Assembly (NCBI RefSeq): GCF_007570825.1
Contig: NZ_SUNB01000002.1
Span: 310,001-374,000 of the forward strand
From: Pleionea sediminis
GTDB taxonomy: Bacteria > Pseudomonadota > Gammaproteobacteria > Enterobacterales > Kangiellaceae
DNA length: 64,000 nucleotides
Direction of reading: 5' to 3'
Every line of letters begins with the position of its first letter. The first letter of the stretch is position 1. A program made the position numbers and the translations under genes. Below, one piece after another: positions 47,563-56,928 of this stretch. The notes under the pieces were generated by a model. The model was not told where the DNA came from, searched no databases, and was given only the letters and a program-made list of their open reading frames with translations.

Positions 47563-48359
47563 GTTGCCCAGCCGCCATCGACGCAAATGTTTTGACCGGT
47601 CATATACGAGGAAGCATCACTGCATAAGAATGCTGCAGCACCTTTAATCTCGTGTGCCATTCCAAGCCTTCCAATTGGATTTTTGTCACATAAGCGCTGT
47701 TTAAACTCAGGAAATTCATTAATCACGTGCTCAAATGGAAATGGTCCAGGACTAATACAATTCGCACGAATACCATCTTTAGCGAGAAAACTTCCTAAAT
47801 ATTTAGTTAGCTGAATTATTCCAGCTTTCGCGGCTCCATAACTAGGCGGGTTTGCCTGAGGGACTCCCTCATACAGCCTGTAGTCAGGCGCTACATGCCC
47901 ATACATTGAACCAATATTAAGAATCACACCTTTAGTCTCTTTTAGAGCATCCGTTGATGCTTTAATTAGTCTGTATACTCCGTTTAAACAAACTTCGATG
48001 TCATAGTTCCAGTCCTCATCGTTAATCGACTCCCAACTATTTTTCCGGCCAGACCACGCACAGGTTACAAGTATATCAATTTTGCCAAACTGCTCGACCG
48101 TATTAGCGACACAAGCATGAATACTGTCAGAGTCAGTTAAATCAAGTGTACAAGCATGCGTTTTAATATCGGGAAAATGCTTATTAATATCGGCGCACTT
48201 CTCCTCACATGTTCCAATATTTCGGCTTGCAATCACAATATCTGCACCGAGTTCTGCTAAAGCTTCTGCTATTTGGCCACCAAGTAGGCCAGCTCCGCCA
48301 GTTACAAGGGCAACTTTCCCTTTTAATGACATTAAACTTTTCAAGCTAATCATTTTCAT
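47556..48359 (-). CDS. SDR oxidoreductase, PtmA-like (copy 1)
   Basis: 267 residues: TGGAGLLGGQIA, ILVTCAWSGR, LNIGSMYGH and YGAAKAGI. It overlaps the CMP-transferase by 14 bases. PtmA-like SDRs are linked to supply or modification of the legionaminic precursor, but the step is not settled. Another in-frame ATG nine codons in (MSLKGKVALVT) is possible. Confidence 0.85.
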   Translation of the reverse strand: MKMISLKSLMSLKGKVALVTGGAGLLGGQIAEALAELGADIVIASRNIGTCEEKCADINKHFPDIKTHACTLDLTDSDSIHACVANTVEQFGKIDILVTCAWSGRKNSWESINDEDWNYDIEVCLNGVYRLIKASTDALKETKGVILNIGSMYGHVAPDYRLYEGVPQANPPSYGAAKAGIIQLTKYLGSFLAKDGIRANCISPGPFPFEHVINEFPEFKQRLCDKNPIGRLGMAHEIKGAAAFLCSDASSYMTGQNICVDGGWATW

Positions 48360-49047
48360 TTTTCCTTAATAAAAAACCTTCGGCCATTCTAAACTGAGTT
48401 TCATTATCGATATCAATAGATCTATCTGCTGGCATAAGAACAGCGCCTTGTTTACCAAATAGTAGTGAAACAGAATCCTCAGGCAACAAGTCAACTCTAA
48501 AACCATAAACGGCACCATTTAGTTGAATGGCTGGCGGAAGTTTCTGTCTAGGCAGCCATGGAATCGCACCATCAATAAATGGTTTTACCTCACCATTTTC
48601 TAATTTCCATGCTCTCCAAGGATTTAGCTCAGCCTCAGTGAATGTTGCAACAGAATCGTATTGTTCGAGTAGCTCTATACACTCAACGATATCGTTTTGA
48701 CTTCTCAGTGGAGAGGTTGCTTCAAGTAAAAGCATATACTTCGCTTCACTGCCTTCGCTTTTTAAGGTACTAATGAGATCTCTTAAACAGTCGATTACAA
48801 GTGAGTCGTCGGTAGCCAAATGAGCAGGCCTCTCGTATACTTCTGCTCCACATTGTGCCGCAACACCAGCAATTTTTTCACCGTCAGTAGAGACAATCAC
48901 TCTATCGATATAGTCACAATCTAACGCAGATTTGATTGGCCAATATATTAAGGGCTTACCTGCAAGCAATTTAATATTCTTGTCTGGAATCGATTTACTT
49001 CCTGCTCTGGCAGGAACAACAGCGATAACTTCGTTTCCGTTAATCAA
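48346..49047 (-). CDS. CMP-nonulosonate cytidylyltransferase (LegF/PtmB-like)
   Basis: 233 residues of the NeuA family: VVPARAGSKSIPDKNIKLLAGKP and SVATFTEAELNPWRAWK. It activates the nonulosonic acid (legionaminic or sialic) as the CMP-sugar for transfer. The placement with PtmE- and PtmA-like genes favours the legionaminic type. Follows ptmE-like by three bases. Confidence 0.88.
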   Translation of the reverse strand: MINGNEVIAVVPARAGSKSIPDKNIKLLAGKPLIYWPIKSALDCDYIDRVIVSTDGEKIAGVAAQCGAEVYERPAHLATDDSLVIDCLRDLISTLKSEGSEAKYMLLLEATSPLRSQNDIVECIELLEQYDSVATFTEAELNPWRAWKLENGEVKPFIDGAIPWLPRQKLPPAIQLNGAVYGFRVDLLPEDSVSLLFGKQGAVLMPADRSIDIDNETQFRMAEGFLLRKNEND

Positions 49048-49050
49048 TCT

Positions 49051-50106
49051 CTAGTACTCCATAGTTTCTATATCTTGCTGAGCTCTACTAAAATCATCAA
49101 TTCTTCCTATATCGAGCCAGTATTCGTGAATTGGTAATTTAAGAACTTTATCCCCTTGTTCTATATGCTTTTCCAACAGAGTCGGCATATCTATTACGGC
49201 CATACTATTAACTTTTTTATAAACGTTTGGCGAAATAATATAAATACCGGCATTGACAAAGTATCGATAAGTTGGTTTTTCTACCATTCGTGTAATGAGG
49301 TTTCCATTACCTTCAACAACTCCAAATGGAACTTTTACTTCATAATCTCTAACGCACATTGTGACTTCCGCATCATTTTTCACATGAAAGTCAAGTAGAT
49401 GAGAAAAGTTGACATTAGTCAATATGTCGCCATTTATCATTATTAGAGGAAGCTCTGGCATATCGGAAGGAAGTAAACCCAGCGCACCACCTGTACCCAA
49501 CGGAGTATCTTCATGCACGTACTTGATGTTCACTCCAAATGCACTGCCATCTCCAAAATAATCCATTATGACCTCTGGAAGGTAATGAGTAGATATATAA
49601 AACTCTGTAAAACCACTTCTTTTAAAAATGTCGATAATTATATGCAATATAGGCTTACCACCAACTTTCAACATAGGTTTTGGACAGTTATCAGTCAATG
49701 GTCTTAAGCGTGTTCCAAAGCCACCAGCCATTATAAATACAGGATTTTTCTTAGTTTCGACATCTAACGCATCCCTAATTGTAACCAAACCTTGAACGCA
49801 GCCGTATTCATCAATCAATGGAACTGCCAATATTTGCTTTTCTTGCATCAGAGTTTTCAGTTGCTCTTTACTGCTGGCTACTGGTGCAGTATGCGGTTCA
49901 GTAGTCATTATAGAAGTGACAGAATCATTGAAACCTATGCCATTGAGCATTCCGCGTCTAATATCGCCGTCAGCAACTAAGCCCTTAAGATGGCAATATT
50001 CATCTACTACCAAAGCAACCTTCATAGAATTCGAATCAATCACTTTCAATGCTTCGCGAACGTTTGCATCTTCACCAATAAGAACTTTTTTCCAGCTGTT
50101 ATTCAT
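49051..50106 (-). CDS. CBS-domain sugar nucleotidyltransferase (PtmE-like)
   Basis: 351 residues: two CBS motifs (~1-120) then a nucleotidyltransferase (~125-350) with FIMAGGFGTRLRPLTDNCPKPMLKV. In Campylobacter PtmE makes GDP-GlcNAc for the GDP-linked legionaminic acid route; the same fused architecture here suggests that route. Downstream of the formyltransferase. Confidence 0.85.
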   Translation of the reverse strand: MNNSWKKVLIGEDANVREALKVIDSNSMKVALVVDEYCHLKGLVADGDIRRGMLNGIGFNDSVTSIMTTEPHTAPVASSKEQLKTLMQEKQILAVPLIDEYGCVQGLVTIRDALDVETKKNPVFIMAGGFGTRLRPLTDNCPKPMLKVGGKPILHIIIDIFKRSGFTEFYISTHYLPEVIMDYFGDGSAFGVNIKYVHEDTPLGTGGALGLLPSDMPELPLIMINGDILTNVNFSHLLDFHVKNDAEVTMCVRDYEVKVPFGVVEGNGNLITRMVEKPTYRYFVNAGIYIISPNVYKKVNSMAVIDMPTLLEKHIEQGDKVLKLPIHEYWLDIGRIDDFSRAQQDIETMEY

Positions 50107-50138
50107 TTTTTTACTCTCAATGACTCGTATTTTTAGAT

Positions 50139-51062
50139 TTAGCTACTGACTTGCATACGAGTTCCAATTCTAAAACTGGGCACAAACTCTTCTTTTAATT
50201 CGTTGTCTATAACTCTTGCCATCTTCGCCAATAACACAGTCGAATCTCCAACTTTAACGACTACGCCACTGGAATCTTTTCCCACGACTTCACCTATGGT
50301 TGAGATGTATTCCGGCGCTTGCTCAATCATGCTTGCCTCAATAATTGCGTACTCTTGCTCGTTAATGAAACACCGAGCATTTGGCCCAGGATTCGATATA
50401 GCCCGTACAAAGTTACAAAACCGGCGAGCACTCCAGCGAAAGTCAATTAATTCATCACCGACAGATCTCCGCCCATAGTAAGTCCCAACAGGATGAATTG
50501 TTTCTTGCTTAGTCCCTTTCCTTTTCCCTGATTGAATTTTTTCAATAGCAGCAGCCAGAACATGAGCACATTCACTAATAGCTTTCTCAAGAAGAGAACC
50601 GTAGTTATCAGTTTCAGTTATAGGGTACAATCTCTGTTCAATAATATCACCAGTATCTATTCCCTCATCAATATAATGAGCCGTAATTCCAAAACTAGAC
50701 TCACCATTTATCAACACCCAGTTTAAAGGATTTCTACCTCGATAAAATGGCAAGGCGCCTGCATGACAGTTAATGAAGCCTAGACGAGGCATGTCTATAA
50801 TGTCTCTTTTTAGTATCTGATTAAACGACATGGATACAAATAAATCAGCTTCAAATTCCGCCACCTGTTGCAAAAACTCTTTGCTATTAACATTAGGGTG
50901 CGGAATAAAAGGAATCTTTAGTTTTTCTGCCCACTGTTTTAGAACGGGGTCTTGTGTATCAAACCTCGGCACAATGAACGAAAGTTCAATACTTTCGTTA
51001 CCTGTAAATAACTTTATAGCTTCATGTGACCAAGGTCCGTCAGCAAAATATCCAACTTTCAT
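50139..51062 (-). CDS. Formyltransferase in the nonulosonic acid cluster
   Basis: 307 residues with NCHAGALPFYRGRNPLNW (Asn and His) and HYIDEGIDTGDII (Asp), the N10-formyl-THF transferase active site, plus a C-terminal MTF-like domain. It overlaps legI by one base (TAATG), so it belongs to the pathway. It stands where an acetyltransferase (LegH) is expected. Confidence 0.82.
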   Translation of the reverse strand: MKVGYFADGPWSHEAIKLFTGNESIELSFIVPRFDTQDPVLKQWAEKLKIPFIPHPNVNSKEFLQQVAEFEADLFVSMSFNQILKRDIIDMPRLGFINCHAGALPFYRGRNPLNWVLINGESSFGITAHYIDEGIDTGDIIEQRLYPITETDNYGSLLEKAISECAHVLAAAIEKIQSGKRKGTKQETIHPVGTYYGRRSVGDELIDFRWSARRFCNFVRAISNPGPNARCFINEQEYAIIEASMIEQAPEYISTIGEVVGKDSSGVVVKVGDSTVLLAKMARVIDNELKEEFVPSFRIGTRMQVSS

Positions 51063-52141
51063 TAAATCAACTCATCTTCATTGTAATTTCGTTCGGCGGT
51101 CGTACCAACTAAGTCCCAAAAGTGCATTGGATTCATACCATTACCAGGCCTTTTAATTGTCAAGTTTTCAGCAGAAAAAAGTTCGCCTTTTCTAATATTT
51201 TTTGAGGCGACAATACTCTTTCTGGCGATATCAATATTTTTAACTTCAGAAGGCCTTGGTCCTTTTACTCCATCACCAGAGATCTGTTCAACTATTCTGA
51301 TTGCGGCTATCATATCTTTTAACTCGTGCGGTTCAAGTGACGCTTTATGATCTGGGCCTTCCATTGTTTTATCAAGCGTGAAATGCTTTTCAATTATCAG
51401 AGCTCTTTTAGCAGCTGCAGCGACTGGAACAACAATCCCTTGACTGTGATCGGAGTAACCTACGTTTAGTTTAAAAGCATTTTTAATTGTGTCCATTGCA
51501 TTCAGGTTAATATCCCCATAAGGAGCAGGATACTCTGTCGTACAATGCAATATAGTCACTTTTTCCCTTAATAACCTCTGACCTTTAGAAGAAAAATAGG
51601 CCTGAATGAACTTTTCTTCCGAAGGTTCTTCATTAGGATTTAGATACCCAAACGCAATGACTCCGAGAGCAGTTTCTATTTCCGCTAAAGTAGCCATACC
51701 AGTTGAGAGAATTATATTCAGCCCAGTTAAAGCATGAGCTAAAATTAAAGGTGCATTAGTTAGTTCACCAGATGGAACTTTAAGCAGCTTCTGGCCAAGT
51801 TCTTCAGTTAAAAACCTAAGGCTGTCAGAATCAAAAGCAGTCGATAAAAACGTAATATCTTTGGAGTTACAGTAATTAACTAGCTCTTGGTGATCTTCGT
51901 ATTTCAACTCTAAACGCTTAAGCATTTCTAGTTGTGATTCCGTGACACCAGTATTAGCCGCTTGATATTTAGCCTGTTCGGCCGATGAGGCAGCTAACTT
52001 GTTTGCTCTAAAAGTTTGAAACTTTACAATGTCAGCTCCAGCTTCAGCTGCAGCGTCAATAAGCTTTTTCGCCAAGTTGATATCACCATTGTGGTTTACG
52101 CCCGCTTCGGCAATAATCAATACTCTATTCGGATTCAACAT
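51062..52141 (-). CDS. Legionaminic/sialic acid synthase (NeuB/LegI family)
   Basis: 359 residues: TIM-barrel (~1-285; IIAEAGVNHNGDINLAKKLI, LKVPSGELTNAPL, GYSDHSQG) and C-terminal SAF domain (~300-355; RKSIVASKNIRKGE). It condenses phosphoenolpyruvate with the 6-carbon amino sugar to a 9-carbon nonulosonic acid. Two bases after the epimerase. Confidence 0.93.
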   Translation of the reverse strand: MLNPNRVLIIAEAGVNHNGDINLAKKLIDAAAEAGADIVKFQTFRANKLAASSAEQAKYQAANTGVTESQLEMLKRLELKYEDHQELVNYCNSKDITFLSTAFDSDSLRFLTEELGQKLLKVPSGELTNAPLILAHALTGLNIILSTGMATLAEIETALGVIAFGYLNPNEEPSEEKFIQAYFSSKGQRLLREKVTILHCTTEYPAPYGDINLNAMDTIKNAFKLNVGYSDHSQGIVVPVAAAAKRALIIEKHFTLDKTMEGPDHKASLEPHELKDMIAAIRIVEQISGDGVKGPRPSEVKNIDIARKSIVASKNIRKGELFSAENLTIKRPGNGMNPMHFWDLVGTTAERNYNEDELI

Positions 52142-52143
52142 AA

Positions 52144-53295
52144 TTATATATCCCTAAAAGATTTATTTAGATAACTAGGTAAATCTAATTCTGAAAGAAG
52201 CTTTACAACCAGCTCAGCCGTCCCGCCTTTTCCATACGGATTAATATTTTTCTCAAAATTGACAATCTCTTCGGAGTTGGCGATTTTTTGTAATACCTCA
52301 GTTATTACTTGCTCATTCATTGCCAAGTCGATAACAGACTGCGCCCTTGGCCTTCCCAGTTGACGTGTGCCTATATTCAGAGTAACAGTATTGAAACTTG
52401 GAGCTTCAATAATTCCACTAGATGAATTACCAATCACGCAACTGACGTGCTCCATGATAGATAAATAACGTATGAAGCCAAGAGAGGGCACAATATGCAC
52501 ATTATTTAAGTGCTCAATAGTTTTCCACTGTTCAATAATTTGTGCGCCGCCGCCATCTGCATTTGGAAAAGTAATTACATATTGTAAATTCGGATTATTA
52601 CGGATAGCAGAAACTAGCGGTTCAATATCGTTTTCTTGTGAATTCGAAGCTTTAGTCACTGGATGATAAGTAACCAGCGCGAGATTTTTGCTAAGTGAGA
52701 ATCCCAAACTTTGTTCTAGTTCACTTTGATTCATTCTTGGGCTGTTTAAGATATTATCCACACCTGGGGATCCAACAACAAACACACTATCCTCAGACTC
52801 TCCGAGTTGCTTAATTCTCTCAGCAAATTGCTCAGCAACAGGAAAATGTATGTTTGCCATTTTAGTGATCGAATGTCTTATAGCGTCGTCGAATGCCCCT
52901 TCAGTAACCTCTCCACCGTGGATATGAACAACTGGAATTTCAAGGAACATGGCTGTCTGTGCTGCCGCCAAAACTTCATAACGATCACCCAATAAAAGCA
53001 CACCATCTAAATCTTGCCTAGAAAACGCATCTGCAAAACTAATACAGGCCAAGCCTACCGACTTTGCTACTCCAGCTCTCGATTTTGAAGATAAAAGCAT
53101 TTCGACAGGTTCAATGTTTTGAACGCCGTGTTCTGACAACTCTTGTATTGTATAACCGAATTCTGGCGCTAGATGAGTGCCACATGTAAACACGACAGTT
53201 TGAAAGTCTGAGTTAGACTGTAATAACTCAATTGTACGAGATAGCAAGCCATACTCGGCTCTGGTTCCAGTTACAATTCCTATGCGCTTTAGCAT
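52144..53295 (-). CDS. Hydrolysing nucleotide-sugar 2-epimerase (LegG/NeuC family)
   Basis: 383 residues from ATG 53295 (MLKRIGIVTGTRAEYGLL), with AGG at normal spacing. ILLGDRYEVLAAAQTAMF, HIHGGEVTEGAFDDAIRHSITKMA and GNSSSGIIEAP are typical. It inverts C2 and releases the nucleotide, giving the free ManNAc-type sugar used by LegI. Confidence 0.92.
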   Translation of the reverse strand: MLKRIGIVTGTRAEYGLLSRTIELLQSNSDFQTVVFTCGTHLAPEFGYTIQELSEHGVQNIEPVEMLLSSKSRAGVAKSVGLACISFADAFSRQDLDGVLLLGDRYEVLAAAQTAMFLEIPVVHIHGGEVTEGAFDDAIRHSITKMANIHFPVAEQFAERIKQLGESEDSVFVVGSPGVDNILNSPRMNQSELEQSLGFSLSKNLALVTYHPVTKASNSQENDIEPLVSAIRNNPNLQYVITFPNADGGGAQIIEQWKTIEHLNNVHIVPSLGFIRYLSIMEHVSCVIGNSSSGIIEAPSFNTVTLNIGTRQLGRPRAQSVIDLAMNEQVITEVLQKIANSEEIVNFEKNINPYGKGGTAELVVKLLSELDLPSYLNKSFRDI

Positions 53296-53300
53296 CAATC

Positions 53301-54449
53301 TTACCTATTTACTACTGGAGAACTTGGGAGGTTTACTAAACGAGACTCGATAAGTTCCGACTGCTCTAAACTATCTCTCAAAGCATTTTGATACATGGGA
53401 AGTCTATGCATTAATTTCCATATGGGGCGAGTCATCACGCCCATCTCATTAGTTTCTTTTAGTAATTGCTCTCTTGAGGATTCATCAGGGCAAATAACCG
53501 CATTAAGCCAATAATTGGATCGTGCGTAAGTAGGCTCGCTTACAAACTGACATTCACTACCTGTAAAAAACTCTAAATAGTATTCCGCTAGTTGTCTTTT
53601 TGCTTTTAAAAAAGATTCAAGTGACTCCATTTGGGCACACCCTAAAGCGGCATTAATATTTGGCATCCTGTAATTAAAGCCAGCTTCATCATGGAAAAAC
53701 TCGTAGGCATGAGGAACCTTTGCCGTAGTCGTTATATATTTAGCTCTACTGCCGCTTTCTGCTGTAGAGCATAGGACTATCCCACCACCACCAGTCGTTA
53801 TGATCTTATTTCCATTGAAACTTAGCGCACCGAAGTCACCGAAACAACCGGTATGCTTGCCTTTATAATATGAGCCTAAACTTTCTGCAGCATCTTCAAC
53901 TAAAGATAGACTCCAACGACGACAAACATCGATAATCTCATCAAGTTCAACAGGGTGGCCAAAAGTATGCATCGGCACAACAGCTCGAATGCGCTTCTGA
54001 CTACTTTTCAAGAAGCATTCACCGTTATTGACTTCGGCATGCTCACTTAGAAAGGAGTCTAAGGCTTTAGGGCAGAGCCCTAGACTCTCAGGAGAAACAT
54101 CCACAAATGCAGGTTCAGCCCCCATGTGATACAAAGCATTGCAAGTAGCAACAAACGTGAGGGCTTGAGTAATGACTATATCACCAGCTCTTACACCAGC
54201 CATGTATAGCGCTGTATGCAATGCAGCTGTTCCATTTACAGTTGCAACAGCTTTCTTAGTGCCTGTAAGTGCTTCTATCTTTTTTTCAAAGTCGTCGACA
54301 AATTTACCGACACTAGAAACAAATGTACTATCAATAGTTTCCTGAACGTAACGACTTTCATTGCCATTAAAAGTAGGTGCATGTAGAGGTATGAATTCAT
54401 TCGTTGAATATATATCTCTAATAAAAGCGACTAACTCTTCACTATTCAC
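53301..54449 (-). CDS. Sugar aminotransferase (LegC-like, DegT/DnrJ/EryC1 family)
   Basis: 382 residues. The PLP lysine lies in SFNGNKIITTGGGG; VDVSPESLGL and VEDAAESLGSYYKG are also family blocks. It should transaminate the 4-keto sugar made by the dehydratase upstream to the 4-amino sugar. Confidence 0.92.
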   Translation of the reverse strand: MNSEELVAFIRDIYSTNEFIPLHAPTFNGNESRYVQETIDSTFVSSVGKFVDDFEKKIEALTGTKKAVATVNGTAALHTALYMAGVRAGDIVITQALTFVATCNALYHMGAEPAFVDVSPESLGLCPKALDSFLSEHAEVNNGECFLKSSQKRIRAVVPMHTFGHPVELDEIIDVCRRWSLSLVEDAAESLGSYYKGKHTGCFGDFGALSFNGNKIITTGGGGIVLCSTAESGSRAKYITTTAKVPHAYEFFHDEAGFNYRMPNINAALGCAQMESLESFLKAKRQLAEYYLEFFTGSECQFVSEPTYARSNYWLNAVICPDESSREQLLKETNEMGVMTRPIWKLMHRLPMYQNALRDSLEQSELIESRLVNLPSSPVVNR

Positions 54450-54458
54450 ACCACTCTC

Positions 54459-55649
54459 CTACATTTTGCTATCTAAATATTTTCCTGTTTCCTTGTGGCC
54501 AAAGTCAGGAATCATTGTAAAAAACAACTCAACAATCTGTTCTTTGCTCCACAAACCATTCTCTTTCATTTGTCCAATTTTTTGTTCAAATATATCGAGT
54601 AGTTCCTGGTTAAAATTGGGTTCGTTTTTTATGACTCCCAAATTTTCAAATCGAGACAGTTCGAGAATTTCATCTCCTGTAAAAAACTCTTCGAAATCCT
54701 TCTCCCCCGTAGTATCACTCGTAGTAAATAGACAGGGCCATATACCTTTTGCAGGTAAAGTTTTTACCAGCTCTCGAGCTTCATCCTCACTCTGACATAG
54801 GTATGGTTCTAAATTACGTTGCTTGAGATATTTCATTGCAATGTCAGCGAAAGAGATAAGGTGTAGAGCCTCACTTAATTTAGGAAAGAAAATATCGCGG
54901 TTTTCACCGAATATACAAGACATCAGACATAGCTCTCCTGACTCTTGAGGTGTTACAAAATAACGTTTTACGTCATTTGGTGCTACTATAGGCTGGTGCT
55001 TTTGGATGCGTTGATTAAAACTATGTAACAAAGAACCATCTGAGAAAGCAACATTTGCAAACCGAGCAGTAGAGATTGCTACTTCTTGACTTTTACGCAT
55101 TAAGAACATTTCCATAATGCGCTTTGAAGCTCCCATCATATTCACAGGGTTAGCTGCCTTATCTGTTGAAACACAGAAATATTTTTTTACCCCCGAATCA
55201 ATTGATTGTTGAATTGTTTTTTCGGTATTAAATACATTAACGTCAATCATACGCATTAAGGTAAAGGGATCTTTTTCACTACGAACATGTTTAAGAGCAG
55301 AAAGATTGAGTACGTAATCATACTGTCCATCGTATTTATTAAATGCATCATATTCAGCAGAGCCAATATCGAGAGCTAAAGTTTTAAAGTCACCTTCGAT
55401 GTATCCAAAAGAACTACGAATATCTCGGACTAACTCGGCTAAGTTATTTTCACTTATATCAACAACGTGTAATTTTTTGGGGTTACGCTTAAAAATTTCT
55501 TTGCTTACAGCTTGGCCAATCGAACCCGCACCGCCTAGTACCAAAAATTTAGACTCAGAAACAATTTCTGAAAGCTCTGTTTCATTTCGCTCTACGTCAC
55601 TCGTAAAAAGAGGGTCAGTGCGCCCAATAAGCGATAATATATTACCCAT
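54459..55649 (-). CDS. UDP/GDP-GlcNAc 4,6-dehydratase of the nonulosonic pathway (LegB-like)
   Basis: 396 residues: FLVLGGAGSIGQAVSKEIF and VSTDKAANPVNMMGASK, the capD/polysaccharide-biosynthesis SDR type. The C-terminal extension ends in a small helical part. The next gene is the aminotransferase, as in legionaminic pathways. Not membrane-anchored, unlike the WbpM type at 31790. Confidence 0.88.
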   Translation of the reverse strand: MGNILSLIGRTDPLFTSDVERNETELSEIVSESKFLVLGGAGSIGQAVSKEIFKRNPKKLHVVDISENNLAELVRDIRSSFGYIEGDFKTLALDIGSAEYDAFNKYDGQYDYVLNLSALKHVRSEKDPFTLMRMIDVNVFNTEKTIQQSIDSGVKKYFCVSTDKAANPVNMMGASKRIMEMFLMRKSQEVAISTARFANVAFSDGSLLHSFNQRIQKHQPIVAPNDVKRYFVTPQESGELCLMSCIFGENRDIFFPKLSEALHLISFADIAMKYLKQRNLEPYLCQSEDEARELVKTLPAKGIWPCLFTTSDTTGEKDFEEFFTGDEILELSRFENLGVIKNEPNFNQELLDIFEQKIGQMKENGLWSKEQIVELFFTMIPDFGHKETGKYLDSKM

Positions 55650-56912
55650 TTACCAGATTCCTTTTGTATCAATTAAATACTCTGACTTGACTGACGAATT
55701 TTTAAATTCCTTATGGTCGACTAGAACAATATGAATGTCAGCTTCAGACTGTGCCTCTGTCAACTCAACCAAGTTAACATTTTTTATATTCATGTCACCT
55801 TTCGATATGTTCGGCTCAACGGCAAGAACAGGGCCAGAATGAAACTTTACTATTTGTTCGGTTATACGTAGTGCAGGGCTTTCACGTAAATCATCGATAT
55901 CCGGCTTAAACGCCAAGCCATAACACGCGATTGTTACTTCTCTTGCTGTTTTACCGGGGTAAGCTTGTAAAAACTCAGCAATGCAAACTTTCACTTTATT
56001 TAATACCCACTCCGGTTTAAAGTCGTTTACTTTACGAGCAGTATGAATAATTTTCGCCTCGTCTGGAGCTTTACTTACAATGAACCAGGGATCAACGGCG
56101 ATACAATGACCTCCAACTCCAGGGCCTGGTTGTAATATATTTATGCGTGGATGACGATTAGCAAGCGATATTAACTCCCAAACGTCAATATCTAACTTAT
56201 CACAAATAATTGATAGCTCATTTGCGAATGCGATCTGCACGTCACGGCACGAGTTTTCTGTTAATTTTGCCATCTCTGCAGTACGAGAATTCGTTACAAT
56301 ACACTCTCCCTCTACAAAAATTTTATATAGCTCTATTGCCCTCTCTGAACACCTCTTGCTCATACCGCCAATAACTCTGTCATTGTCTACTAATTCACGA
56401 ACTACATGCCCAGGTAAAACTCTCTCGGGGCAATGAGCGATATTTATATCTGCCTTATCACCAACCAGCTTAGGAAACGTTAAATCCTCTCGAGCTTCAG
56501 CTAACCAGCCCATCATTTGTTCTGTAGCTCCAACAGGAGATGTTGATTCCAAGATAACAATATTTCCTTTTTTTAGTACAGGCGCGATGGCTTTCGCTGC
56601 AGACTCGATGTAGCTTAAGTCAGGCTCAGGTACAGAGCTTTCAGAATCTTTAAATGGAGTTGGTACAGCAATTAAGAATGCATCTGCTGGCTCAGGTTTG
56701 GTTACTGCTTTTAAATATCCCTCACTTACGGCTGCGTGAACAATCATATCCAAACCAGGTTCAACTATGTGTATCTCTCCATTATTTATGGTATCAACGA
56801 CATGTTGATTAATATCTACGCCAATTACATTTACTCTTCGAGATGCAAACATCGCCGCTGTAGGAAGCCCGATGTATCCCATTCCAATTACAGATACTGT
56901 ATTAAACGACAT
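55650..56912 (-). CDS. wecC: UDP-N-acetyl-mannosamine dehydrogenase (WecC family)
   Basis: 420 residues: VIGMGYIGLPTAAMFASR, STSPVGATEQM, GPGVGGHCIAVDPWF with the catalytic Cys. It oxidises UDP-ManNAc to UDP-ManNAcA. Next to wecB, so the uronic acid pathway is complete. Confidence 0.92.
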   Translation of the reverse strand: MSFNTVSVIGMGYIGLPTAAMFASRRVNVIGVDINQHVVDTINNGEIHIVEPGLDMIVHAAVSEGYLKAVTKPEPADAFLIAVPTPFKDSESSVPEPDLSYIESAAKAIAPVLKKGNIVILESTSPVGATEQMMGWLAEAREDLTFPKLVGDKADINIAHCPERVLPGHVVRELVDNDRVIGGMSKRCSERAIELYKIFVEGECIVTNSRTAEMAKLTENSCRDVQIAFANELSIICDKLDIDVWELISLANRHPRINILQPGPGVGGHCIAVDPWFIVSKAPDEAKIIHTARKVNDFKPEWVLNKVKVCIAEFLQAYPGKTAREVTIACYGLAFKPDIDDLRESPALRITEQIVKFHSGPVLAVEPNISKGDMNIKNVNLVELTEAQSEADIHIVLVDHKEFKNSSVKSEYLIDTKGIW

Positions 56913-56928
56913 AAAATTTCCTAAAAAC

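Noticed and set aside
51062-52141. Plain sialic acid (Neu5Ac) pathway
   Set aside because: LegB/LegC-type dehydratase and aminotransferase plus PtmE-like genes point to a 6-deoxy diamino nonulosonic acid instead.
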